64,000 bases of DNA, taken from Erodium maritimum (Eukaryota; Streptophyta; Magnoliopsida; Geraniales; Geraniaceae). Position 1 is the first letter of the stretch; every line of letters begins with the position of its first letter. Where the stretch lies: NCBI GenBank assembly GCA_963921825.1, contig OY997589.1, positions 3,906,001-3,970,000 on the forward strand, written 5' to 3'. A program made the position numbers and the translations under genes. Below are positions 44,770 to 55,580 of this stretch, piece by piece. The notes beneath the pieces were generated by a model. The model worked only from the letters and a program-made list of their open reading frames with translations. It searched no databases and was not told the origin of the DNA.

Positions 44770-47700
44770 CTATTGCTTTTTAGAATGCCTTTGGCAGAAA
44801 GCTTTAATCCTTTCAAGTCCATCTTCAAGAGATGATGGCTCCACAGCAAATGTTATACGGAGCCAGTTCTTCACCCCCAAAGCCGTACCTGGAAGATCGA
44901 AGCTTTTCAATACCCAGTTGCAGAATGAGCCTCGATATAAAGTGTAACAAAAAGACAAGTTCAGGGTACTTTTTTGCAGTTATCGAAGAAGAGTGCTATA
45001 AGTTGCAAGAAGTGAACATATCAATGTACTTTTTTGCAGTTACCCCTTTCAACAGTTTTGTATATCCTTACCTGGTAGAATGATGACTGATTCCTCTTTA
45101 GCAAGTTTCAGACAGAATTCCATGTCATCTCTTATGTCTTCCAATAGTGAAGCTTCAAGCTTCACCTGCCATGGCAAAATATAATTAAGAACATATTCAC
45201 CAAGCATGGTCTTTAAAACAGAAAGGGATAATTGCAAAAAGTACCCTGAGGTATCCATTTTTTGCAACCTGTAGCTCTCTTTTTTCATAAGTGCAAAAAA
45301 GTATCTTGAACCTGTCTTTTTGTTGCAGGTTGGTATAAAATGACGATTTTACCCTTACAATTTAGATTTAAAATATAATAAGTAAAAACCCCAAAACCTA
45401 GATTTTTGTATCTCTCAATTTCCTTCCTTTTTGTGTCATACAATTAGTAAGAAATTTAAGGGATATGATAATTTAGATTTTTTGTTCTTTAATTTTTATT
45501 TTTAAAATTCAATTTTTTATGGGTAAAATCATCATCATGATTTTTTATACAAAGTGCAAAAACGACAAGTTCAAGACACTTTTTTTGCAATTATAAAAAG
45601 AGGGCTACAAGTTGCAAAAATTGAATACCTCAAGGTACTTTTTTGCAATTATTCCAAAAAGAAACTGAAGTGTTCAACATTCTCACCATTAGAAACATGG
45701 ATCCTTCTGGTTTATAAGGGCAAGTAATACAAGGGATCTCTTTGAGTGTATTGTAACAATTTTCTGAAACTTCCTTTAGTATAGTGTTGATTTTTGAGAA
45801 GAAACTTTTAGGTGTTTTGCTTAGGATTTGAGGAACAGCCGCCTGAGACAAAAACCATATCGCAGTTATGAATATTGACAATAATGTCAAACAAAAACCT
45901 AATTACAGTAATTCATATCCCCAACACTAGGATTTGGTGAGGTACATTTCGATTGCTTTGAGTTATATGGACTAATAACGGATTAGTTGCATCTAAAATG
46001 AAATGTCAGCAAAGAAAGCCTTAATTGCAGATAGCTATTGCATACTATATGTCTTTAAAACGTTATTTACAAGCTACCTAACCTTTCAAAAAATTGCAGA
46101 AAGTTATTTTTTTTCTTCCTAAAAATGACAAAAATACCCTTGACCCTAATCTCAGATAAGACATTTTCCCCGTTTTCTTACTAGTTTTATCTCTCAAGGA
46201 GTCATTTTAAATATACTCAACCATTCTCAGCATCCAACTGAAATGGAATTTCAGTATTTTTTTTGATAGTTAACAAGTCTTTTTCGTGATAAGGGTAAAG
46301 GGTATTTTCGTCATTTTCCGACAAAAAGAGCTATATGCAATAAAAGAAGTATAGATGGCAAACCTGAATGAAGGTAGGAGGTTCAGAGGAGACACGGGAA
46401 CAGTTTTTGATAGACTCAACAATCTGAAAAGAGAAAGGCTTAAATCAACTTTGCACTGTGATAGTATTCCACAGCTTCAGTTCATTACTTTGGAACATCA
46501 AAAGCAGAACAATGTCTGTCAAGTACATACCCCAAACTTCAAAAGCGTTCCATTAGGATCACAAATTGCTAACCAACCAAGTCTCCAACCAGGAACACTC
46601 CATCTCTTCGATATCGATCCAACTGTCAAGACCGGCACAACCGATCCAAAAACACCCATTGGCACAAAGGGTTTATCCCCAAAAGTGAGATGACCATAAA
46701 CTTCATCAGCTATCACAATAATCCCAAGTTTTCTTGCTGTCTCTGAAATCTAAAATTGAAAACTTTCAAGTGCTCGATAATCAACCCAAGCTACCAAAAC
46801 AAACTAGTCTGAACATTGTTCATCTGAAAGAAGATCAAAGCCCTCACCTCCTTCAAATGTTGGTATGTGTAAACATTCCCACAAGGATTCCCCGGGTTTA
46901 TGATGACCATAGCAATGGTGTTATCATCAGCAAGAGCTTCGACAGCGTGAAGATCAACCTCCCAAGCTTTCTCTTGTAAAAGATCGAAATGTCGAACTTC
47001 TAGCTGATTGAAAGATGCATAGCTTTCATAGCGTGGCCAACCTGGTCGTGGAATGAGAATGTTGGCACCGGGACGAGATAAGGCTTTTACTATGATTTCG
47101 CCTCCTTGTCTGCATCCCATGGTAACATAGGCATCATCAGGTGATAACTGATATGGAAGATCTTGAGATAGATAGTCTGCAATAGCCCTACAATGACAAT
47201 TAATACGGTTTGTGAGCCAAGATTCTCAAACTCCTACAACAACTATAACCATGGAAATCAAGAAGATCCACAAACTAGCTAAAGCTTATAGTATTTAGGG
47301 ACAGTTGCAAAAAAGTACCCTGACGTATTCACTTTTTGCAACTAGTAGCCCTCTTATTTGATAATTGCAAAAAACACCCTGAGCTTGTCTTTTTGTTGCA
47401 CTCTGTATAAATTTATTTCAAAATGATTATTTTACCCTAGGGAATATAAATTTTAAAAATAATAATTTAAGAACAAAAAATCCAAATTTTCATGTCCCTT
47501 GAACTTCTTACTCTTTGTATGGTAAAAAAAGGAAGAAAATTAATGGATGTGAAAATTCGATTTTTGTTTTTTTGTTTTGTACTTATTATTTTTTAAATAT
47601 AGATTGTAAGGGTAAGATCGTTATTTTATACAAGGTGCAACAAAAAGATAAGTTCATGATACTTTCTAGTAACAATAAAAGAAGAGGGCTACAAATTGCA

Positions 47701-48663
47701 AAAAATAATACTTCAGGGTACTTTTTTGCAATAATCCCCTGTATTTTACATTCAACCACAAACTTGAGGACCTAAATAGCTTGCAGTCTCACATTGACAT
47801 ATATGCATCACATAAAAACACAAACTTTAGGACCTAAACCAGTAAGAAACACACATCACACAAAACCCCCAAAATCACAATCCAACCTTAAATGCACAAT
47901 TTCAATTTGTCTAGTAAAAGTCAAACCCATTGCAATACTCCAATCAATCCAACATGGGTATTCCTTAAAATGAACAAAGAACATGAATCAGGACCACAAA
48001 CACAAAACTATCACACAAAACCCCCAAAATCACAATCCAACCTTAAATGCACAATTTCAATTTGTGAAGTAAAAGTCAAACCCATTGCAATACTCCAATC
48101 AATCCAACATGGGTATTCCTTAAAATGAACAAAGAACATGAATCAGGACCACAAACACAAAACTATCACACAAAACCACCAAAATCAGAATCCAACCTTA
48201 AATGCACAATTTCAATTTGTGAAGTAAAAGTCAAACCCATTGCAATACTCCAATCAATCCAACATGGGTATTCCTTAAAATGAACAAAGAACATGAATCA
48301 GGACCACAAACACAAAACTAGGTCTCATAAATCTGGTGGGTCCATATCGACAAGTTCAGTGAAGAAGACAGAGCAGCCATTAACAGCTTACCTCCTCGCC
48401 GGAAGAATACCCGGCGGCAGAGCATAACAGTTGAACTTGGCCGATCTCAGACACTCAACAATGGCGTCCTCTGCCACCGATGCGGTCCGGAAGCTCGGAA
48501 ACGGAGATGGGTCGCCATGGCCGAGGGGTATGGTGGGTCTTTGATCGGTCCCGTCAATGTTCTGCTTTAGCAACGCCACAGCTTTCTGGATACCGATGCT
48601 ATCGCCGGTTCCGGCCTCCTGATTCGGGTTTCCGATGACCCATTTCTCCAATTTTCTCTCCAT
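44770..48663 (-). CDS. Tyrosine/aromatic aminotransferase, TAT2-like
   Basis: Pyridoxal-phosphate enzyme of the plant TAT/NAAT group; family members transaminate tyrosine to 4-hydroxyphenylpyruvate for tocopherol and plastoquinone synthesis. Exons: 48663-48392, 47187-46848, 46749-46531, 46423-46364, 45842-45687, 45165-45072, 44888-44770; phases chain to 419 residues, normal length. Seen: [71 protein letters not shown] (substrate/PLP Asn), [12 protein letters not shown] (Asp219, Tyr222), SISKRW with PLP lysine Lys252, VPGWRLGW. One point is unusual: the helix after DAYVTMGC reads [11 protein letters not shown] where many relatives have QAIE-type residues. Introns 1, 4, 5 and 6 hold foldback elements and a 155-bp tandem repeat. 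Exact substrate cannot be read from sequence. Confidence 0.93.
44937..45046. repeat. Single arm of the GCAAAAAAGTACC foldback family, aminotransferase intron 6
   Basis: Right arm only: TTCAGGGTACTTTTTTGCAG, then a second GTACTTTTTTGCAGTTACCC. Fills most of the 183-bp intron, about 25 bp from the exon 6 donor. Confidence 0.65.
45224..45653. repeat. Foldback MITE, GCAAAAAAGTACC family (copy 6), aminotransferase intron 5
   Basis: Left arm GGGATAATTGCAAAAAGTAC, right arm GGTACTTTTTTGCAATTATT. Contains AAAATGACGATTTTACCCTT. Nearly complete, two cores per arm. Confidence 0.75.
46028..46350. repeat. Foldback element, AGATAGCTATTG family, aminotransferase intron 4
   Basis: Left arm TGCAGATAGCTATTGCATAC with AAAATGACAAAAATACCCTT; right arm AAAGGGTATTTTCGTCATTT with AAGAGCTATATGCAATAAAA. 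Related to the element in CBP20 intron 5. Confidence 0.55.
47299..47738. repeat. Foldback MITE, GCAAAAAAGTACC family (copy 7), aminotransferase intron 1
   Basis: Left arm GGGACAGTTGCAAAAAAGTA, right arm GGGTACTTTTTTGCAATAAT and CCCC. Flanks AGTATTTA and TGTATTTTA are similar and may be a decayed target duplication. Confidence 0.7.
47856..48319. repeat. 155-bp tandem repeat, about three units, aminotransferase intron 1
   Basis: CCTTAAATGCACAATTTCAA starts at 47886, 48041 and 48196, a constant 155-bp period; the units also share CAATCAATCCAACATGGGTA and ATGAACAAAGAACATGAATC. Units 2 and 3 are almost identical, so the expansion is recent. Confidence 0.9.
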
Positions 48664-49965
48664 TGTTTCTATTCAGTGGCGGAGCACAGAAATGGTCGTC
48701 AAAGGTCGGAGCTTTTCAGAAGATGAGTGAGTAGAGTAGGTGTAGATCTCTGGCTCCTGAAAATGTTTGTTTAAGAGTATCACAAGTGGGGTGACGATTG
48801 TGGATTGAGGTCGACCGACACCTTCCATTGGTGTGAACGTCACCCTAAGAAATGGGAGCTGCCATTGGTCCCAACGTCATTATTGTACATTGACAATTAA
48901 TCATTGATATCGATATCGATATCGATATCGAATGTTAAAATCGTGTTTCTTTTAGACATCAATATCGTTAGCGTCAAACTCAATCCAACCAATGTTTGGC
49001 TGCCACCTGACGATTTTGTTCCAAAAAATCGTTCTTAGCCCTCGATAACGATATAATTTTAATATAGAAAAAATGAAAAAAAATCAACGATTACGATTAA
49101 AAATCGTTCTTGGCTCCAATAGTATCGATATGATTTACAGGGGACCCAATAGAGGAGTAAGGGGTATACACACAAGAATCATATGGGACCCTAAATCTGG
49201 CCTTAGTAGAGGTTATGGGAGTTCGCGAAGCGGCATCATGGTTTAAAACCAACAATATGACGAAGACCCTAGTTCGAAGTGACTGTATGACTGTAGTGGA
49301 GTTGATTCAGAAAGGGTGACGGGGGATGTGTTTCTTCCAGGCGGAGGCTAGAAAAGAGTCACGTCAGGAGCCATGAGTTGCGCTCGAGGATGGGGTAGAG
49401 GGATAGTGGCCTACCCCTATGACCTGGGACCGGGTGCTGACGGCCTAATGACACCCGGAGGAGCGAGGAGTTGTTTTTTCAGTTCTATTTTGCTTTAAAG
49501 ACTTTTATTTATTTGGTTATGGTTTTATTTCTATTTAGGACTTGCTCTGTTTTGTTGTGTCTCAAACATATTCTGGAACCTAAATTTTTTAACCCCAGTC
49601 ATGTAACTACTAATTATCATAATTAATAGAAATCTTGAGTCACCTGTTAAAAATTTAAATCTAACGAAGATTCACAAACGAGAGCATCCGAGTATATATA
49701 TGCAACTTGGTCAATCAATCAGCCTTGCATAATGGAAGTATACCTCGATATCGTTCCCTAATTATAGAAAGTTGACAGTACACGTGCACTTAAGAAGAAC
49801 GAACAAAATTACCAAAAATAGTTCTTACATTGCGACGAAACCCTACTTTCATGCATGGCCATTGGTTCCCAACCCAAGCCATCGTATCTAAGTATCACTC
49901 TCACTCTCACTCTCTCTAAGACCAAACAAGTTCAAAGCTAATTAAGACAAACAGTGAAAACAAAA
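48664..49965. other. Aminotransferase promoter and intergenic
   Basis: A short microsatellite of ATCGAT units lies at 48905-48931, about 250 bp upstream of the aminotransferase start. 49170-49570 contains broken open stretches without a recognisable domain. Before the PMEI gene, TATATATATG near 49693-49702 is a possible TATA box, and CACTCTCACTCTCACTCTCT lies at 49895-49914. Confidence 0.5.
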
Positions 49966-51567
49966 ATGGAACATGGTAACCTCGTACTGATGATCTCATG
50001 TTTGGTCGTGTTCTCTCTGTCCGTAGAGGCAGTGAAGGACGCCCCGACGGCGGCGGCGGCGGAGGAGGAGCCGAAGAAGCTTCTGTGTACGCAGTTCATG
50101 GAGAACATAACGTCGTCTACAAACAACAAAGAGCCAACTCCACTGATGAAGGAGATTTGCGGAAGAACCCAACACCCCCTTCTCTGCGAGCAGATGCTGG
50201 CTGCCTCGAACAACGAGACCGACACTGAAGCGCTCACTCCCAAGACCATCCTTCTGCGTCAGGTGATTCTAAATAATTTATAATGGGGTCGGATTTTATG
50301 AGGGATAACTCGAAAAAATGACGGTTCTTTGAATTTCATTTTCACATTATACCATTTGACTGTTGTTTCATCGAAATACAGTCTTTAACCCAAACCTTCT
50401 TCTTCTATCTGCTACCTCTTTCGTCCGCGCCTCGCCTCGTCGTGTCTGAGAATCGTGTGTGTGAGAGTGAAAGTGAAGAGTGAGAGTCGTGAATGTTAGA
50501 GTAAAGGAAGATGAAGAGAGACGAGGGTATAATAGTCTTTACGTATCAGTTAGTGGCACATGGGAGGCACGTGCGTGGCTTTTCCGTCCAACATCTGACG
50601 CCGTAAGGCGTTGGGTACTAAATTGACACGAAATTGAAAGTCAGTAAGATAAAACTAAGTTTGATTAGGGCAGTGGGATGAAACTCAAGTTTTTTTAGGG
50701 TAGTGGGATGAAGTTTACCTTTTTTTTTATCTGGTTTGCATGTTTAGGTGTGTTAGACTAAAAGTTTCATTCCCGTTCACTTCTCGACATCACGAAAAAT
50801 GTAGTTGTTAACTAGAACTTATAATAGAGTATGACTTTTAATACGTTTGGAAAAACTCCGAGAACTTACTATCATTAGTTTGTATCTTTCAAAAACTGAC
50901 TATAGACTTATTAGTCGATCAATTTAACACTGTAGACTTAAGGTAATTACACAAACTAACATTTTCGGTTAGAAATGACAGAAAACATTAGGAAAAACTC
51001 ATATGACTATTGAACTAAAAAATTAACTGTAGACTAGTTAATTTTTTCGAGTTTTTCCTAGCGTTTTCTGTCATATTTAACGGAAAATATCAGTTCGTGT
51101 AATTACCGTAAGTCTACAATATCAAATTGATCGACTAATAAGTCTACAGTCAGTTTTAAACGATACAAATTGATTATAGTTTTTATTACCTGCTTAAAAA
51201 AACCGTTGATGAACAGGTGAAACTTATGTTCGGAGTGACGGTATTGGCATACACCGACTACGTGAACACGATCCAAGACGAGCAGAACTACGAGAACAAC
51301 AATGTCACCCTGATCTACTTGCAATGCATGGAGACATACGCGGCGGCGGGGAAGGGTGTGAGGAGTGCGATCAACGCATGCAACGACGGCGACATCAAGA
51401 CGACGACGTTTCAAGTAGAGAATGCCATTGAACTCTACGAAACGTGCAAGGACAAGTTCGAGGTTGCTAAGGTGATAAGTCCCATGAAAGACGTCAATGA
51501 TTTTCTGACCAAGTTGGCCGAGAACAGCCTCTCGATCGCCGATGCTATCACAAAGGGTACGGTGTAG
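49966..51567 (+). CDS. Secreted PMEI-domain protein, array member 1
   Basis: Plant invertase/pectin methylesterase inhibitor superfamily, 215 residues from exons 49966-50262 and 51217-51567 (phase 0 intron of 954 bp after Gln). Signal peptide about 1-22 (MEHGNLVLMISCLVVFSLSV). Then an Ala/Glu-rich linker, an extra Cys41, and the family hairpin ICGRTQHPLLCEQML (Cys65, Cys74, eight residues between). Exon 2 carries the second pair region: LQCMETYAAAGKGVRSAINA, DGDIKTTTFQVENAIELYET and CKDKFEV, closing with VNDFLTKLAENSLSIADAIT. Sequons NIT, NET and NVT suggest glycosylation. Family role: apoplastic inhibitor of pectin methylesterases or invertases; specificity cannot be assigned. I took the ATG at 49966; an in-frame GTG four codons earlier is not a plant start. 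The intron contains a foldback element. Confidence 0.85.
50855..51190. repeat. Foldback element in PMEI member 1 intron (family copy 1 of 2)
   Basis: Left arm GACTTATTAGTCGATCAATT with AATTACACAAACTAACATTT; right arm inverted AATTGATCGACTAATAAGTC with GTTCGTGTAATTACCG. Related copy at about 52298-52680. Reaches to within about 26 bp of the exon 2 acceptor. Confidence 0.7.
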
Positions 51568-52770
51568 TATGTTAATTAGAAATAATTAATTCATTCTCTA
51601 ATAAGTTTTGCAATAATTAGTTTTGTTACTTTTTTTGTTTGTTTGTTTTAGTTGTTGTAGGTCGTGAAACAAGTATGGATCGAAGTACTATTTAAATTTG
51701 TTTCATTAGGATTTGAAGTATTTGCGAATTTAGAGCAAGTAGAAATAAAAATGCAATTCGTTTTTATCGCGTTGAATTTCTTTAATACCGAATGTATTTT
51801 CATTCAACTCATTTGGTAAGGAAGTTGGTTTCGATGGTTGAATCGCTTGAAAAAGTGATAAAAAGTAGAGTTTCCTCTTATCGGGTTGATAAAATTGTGA
51901 ACCCTCCAGATTACGAAATAGACATTTTTTTTCTTCTCTCTTTCGTCGTTACACTTATTAGCGGTTTTGCTAGAATCGACTCTTACCATGAGTCGATGTG
52001 ATTCAACATAAAGCACGCACGATCGACTGTTTGTAGAATCAACTCCTACGTGTAAGAGCGAGAGACATATATTATATCTTGAGGTTCTCGTCCCAACAAC
52101 CACTCCTGCTCATCTATACACGATGGAGAAAGAAACAATGTTAGCTAAAATCTCCTCCCCGGATGTTTCTTTGCCCACCTTTTTAGTGAGGATAGTGCTC
52201 TTTTAATGACGATAGGCTTCAACAACCTTGTAACATATTAAATCACGAAACGAGATTGAATTGAAATAATCGACATAGGCCAACTATATGAAAGTTCAAA
52301 GAGATAACACCATGAACTAATTATCAAAAGAATGTACCGCTTAAAAACTAATTGATAGACTTGTTATTTGATTAATTCAATACTGGAGACCTAAGGTAAT
52401 TACGCAAACTAACATTTTTCGTTACAAATAACAGAAAATGTTATAAAAAACTCTAAGAATTAACTGTTATATGAGTATTGAACTCAAAAACTAACGGTAG
52501 ACTTGTTAATTTTTTGAGTTTTTTCCTAACATTTTCTGTCATTTCTAACGAAAAATGTTAATTTACGTAATTACCTTATAAGTCTATAGTGTCAAATTGA
52601 TCGATTAATAATTCTATAATTTGTTTTTGAAATCAATAATCAAATGACCGTTTATTCTTAGAGTTTTTTCAAGTTAAACATTACAAGGGTTAGTCTTCCA
52701 AAAAAATATTTTATATTTAAAATATTCAAATAATGAGACATGTTCACTTGCACTGTGTGAGTTAAAAAAA
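51568..52770. other. 3' flank of PMEI member 1, then foldback element
   Basis: No gene seen between the stop of member 1 and the Pack-MULE-like element apart from the foldback copy near 52298-52680. Two GTCGAT-type words around 51965-52030 recur, but no array is formed. Confidence 0.5.
52298..52680. repeat. Foldback element (family copy 2 of 2) downstream of PMEI member 1
   Basis: Left arm TTGATAGACTTGTTATTTGA and GGTAATTACGCAAACTAACA; right arm TTAATTTACGTAATTACCTT and TCAAATTGATCGATTAATAA. Same family as the element in the intron of member 1. Confidence 0.65.
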
Positions 52771-54650
52771 GGTAAAATTTCATTTTACCACCTTGCCAAA
52801 CATTTAATTCCATTTTGATACACTGGTATAAATTTTTTGCACTTTCATACCTAAAACAAACATTTAATTTCACTATGCTACCCAGCTGTTAACTTTCTGT
52901 TAGGTTGGATGGAAAAAGGTAAAAAGACCATAATACCCCTAACTATTACTCAAATTTTCAAACTCATGCCATTGGTTCAGAATTTGAAAATAAGTGAAAT
53001 GACAATAATACCATTCATTGTTAGGGTGTTAAACTTAAAATCTCCCTATTTTTAAAATAAAATTAGTTTTTTTTATAAATTTATTTTTATTTTCAAAAAT
53101 TCTGTTTTTATTTTTATAAATTCATTTTTTTTATAAAAATTATTTTATTTCAAAAATTCAGATTTTAATTTAAAAAATACATAAAATCATATTTTATTTT
53201 TAAAAATACATAAAATCAGTTTTTTTTTTAATTTTAATTAATATTTTTTATATATTTTTTAATTTTTTCATTTTTCTACCCCCGTCTTCCATGCTTGTTC
53301 GTCTGTCTTGTGCCCAAATCAATTTTTGTCTTTTTCATTCCTGTTTTTGATTCGATTCCAGAACCCTAAGCCCCAAATTCAATTCCCATCTTTGAATCAA
53401 GGAAGAATCGAGATCTAAATCGAGATCTAAGCAAGGGGATTGAGAGGAATTGAAAATGCCCAGAAGACCCAACCTAGATTCGTTTTTCTTGGGAAATTTC
53501 GGGTTGAATCTCTCGATCTAAGTTTTGGAGGAGGAAGAAGACGCGAAGGAGGTGAACAGCGGCCTCGATGAGAAGAAACTATACTCTTTCAATAAAATGG
53601 TGAAAGTTTAAAATTATACTTTTTATTTATCTGTGAAATTGCAATCACAGTATTGAAGAGATGCAATTGCAAATTGAATCTGTGAAAGCAAAAATGGCAG
53701 GAAGACAATTCTCCTCCTTCGCGAGCTCGAGATCCAAATCTCCGATCCTCCTCTTCACCTTCTCTCTCCTTCATCTTCGCCATCTTCTTCTTCCTCGTCT
53801 CTCTCTCCTCCGTCCACCCTCCCACCCCATCGCCGACATTCCACCAGAACGCCACCGCCGCAGAGGTCGAGACCTTCTTCGTGGCCTCCCTCGAACATTT
53901 TCTCACATCTGGAGCTCCGACACCCATCAAATCTGGAATGGAACAAATGAAACAAATGAGGATTGTATATTTTTTTTCTTTTTTCTTTTATTTAAGAAAA
54001 AAAGATTAGATTTATGAAAACTTATGTTATGAAAAGAATGAAAAAGAATCTTTAAAAAAAATGATTTTTATAAAAAAAAAATGTTTTTTTTATGATTTTT
54101 ATGAAAAAAATATATTTTATATAAATAAAACTGATTTTTTAAATAAAAAATAAACTAATTTTATAAAAATAAAATCTTAATTAATTTTAAAAACTGACTT
54201 TATGTATTTTTTTATAAAAAAATCTGATTTTTATGTATTTTTTAAATTAAAATCTGAATTTTTGAAAATAAAAATAATTTTTATAAAAAAAATGAATTTA
54301 TAAAAATAAAAACAGAATTTTTGAAAATAAAAATAAATTTATAAAAAAAAACTAATTTTATTTTAAAAATAGTGAAATTTTCAGTTTAACATCCTAACAA
54401 TGAAGGGTATTATTGTCATTTCACTTATTTTTAAATTCTGAACCAATGGCATGAGTTTGAAAACTTAAGTAATAGTTAGGGGTATTATGGTCTTTTTACC
54501 TTTTTCCATCCAACCTAACAGAAAGTTAACAGCTGGGTAGCAAAGTGAAATTAAATGTTTGGTTTAGGTATGAAAGTGCAAAAAAATTTATGCTAAGGTA
54601 CCAAAGTGAAATTAAATGTGTTTTGCAGGGTGATCAAATGAAATTTTCCC
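52771..54650. mobile_element. Long-TIR Mutator-like element carrying captured sequence (Pack-MULE candidate)
   Basis: Ends GGTAAAATTTCATTTTACCA and (reverse complement) GGGAAAATTTCATTTGATCA; the arms stay similar for 400 bp or more, including GTTAACTTTCTGTTAGGTTG on both sides. The 9-mer TTAAAAAAA lies directly at both borders (52762-52770 and 54651-54659). No transposase is seen. The middle (about 53281-53990) is compositionally different and gene-like: a C/T-rich stretch with an open frame that reads as a signal-peptide-like segment (SFIFAIFFFLVSLSS) then PTFHQNATAAEVETFFVASL and EHFLTSGAPTPIKSGMEQ. I do not recognise the source gene. Long TIRs, 9-bp duplication and foreign insert together fit a Pack-MULE; the simple sequence of the duplication is the main weakness. 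Confidence 0.75.
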
Positions 54651-54859
54651 TTAAAAAAACACTATGTAGAACTTCGATCAGCACCAAGTAACATATACAT
54701 TCGAGATTTCTTATTGCTTTTTTACCATTATTTTATGAAGCTGAAGCTTTTGACAAATATTAAACAACGGTGTGTGTTGGCCATCGACGGATTAACTTGT
54801 TAATCAAGTTAATTGAGCAGTGTGAGGCCTGTAAGGCACGAGTTTGCAGTAGAATTTTT

Positions 54860-55382
54860 AGGTTTCAGATCTTGCTACATTGCTAAGGTGGGTGCTCTCG
54901 AGCTCGATTAAGCCTCCCCATTCCGATTTGTCGTGGTGGGTTTTGGGATAGGCAGAGTCGACTCCTTTCGAGTCGATCCGTGGTGTAGGCCCGAATTGGG
55001 TCTTCCTTGTGAAGACTGAGCAGTGCTCGTTTGCGTCGCATGGCATTGGAGTTTAGGTCTGTTACTCTCGGCTTCCCTGTTCGCTGAGTATTGAGAAGTA
55101 GTTCTTGCTAATCGGTTTATTTGTGCTTCATGTTGGTAATATCTGAGTGGTAGACCTTCATTTTGTGCTTCAAGGTTGTAATATTCGGTAGTTAGACCTT
55201 CATTACCGCTCCTTCCCAGTGTTCTTGGTTTTTTTCACTTTCTTTTTCTTGCTGTTGATGCCCTTATAAAACAACCTTGAACATCTTGGAGTTTCTTTTG
55301 AAGATCTGTAGCTGGATCTAGTTTGTAATCCTTTTTCACTTCGAAAGAGGGTTTTATAAAATTTCAATATGATAAAAAAAAC
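54860..55382 (+). mobile_element. LINE-like 3' part ending in poly(A)
   Basis: Non-coding stretch ending TTTCAATATGATAAAAAAAA, with two diverged copies of a GGTAGACCTTCATT / TTAGACCTTCATT unit near 55150-55210 and a GTTTGTAATCC stretch before the tail. This resembles a plant LINE 3'UTR. 5' border and duplication not found. Confidence 0.4.
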
Positions 55383-55508
55383 AATCTCTAATAACTAATT
55401 ACAGTAATTATATAACCCAGCATATCCGTACCCTAAAATAGTAAGTAGCATGTATTTGTGGAGTCCGCTTCGCGCGCACAACAAAATAGCCTAATTAACC
55501 TCATACGC

Positions 55509-55515
55509 TATATAT
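55509..55515 (+). promoter_or_regulatory. Probable TATA box of PMEI member 2
   Basis: TATATAT, 66 bp before the ATG at 55581, giving a 5'UTR of about 35-40 nt. Confidence 0.55.
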
Positions 55516-55580
55516 CCCATGAAGTTCATCTCTTACATCAAATAACAAGTAAACAAAATCGATTCATCGACAAAAAAAAA

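Noticed and set aside
49954-49965. Earlier start for PMEI member 1
   Set aside because: The in-frame codon at 49954 is GTG; the first ATG at 49966 gives a normal signal peptide.
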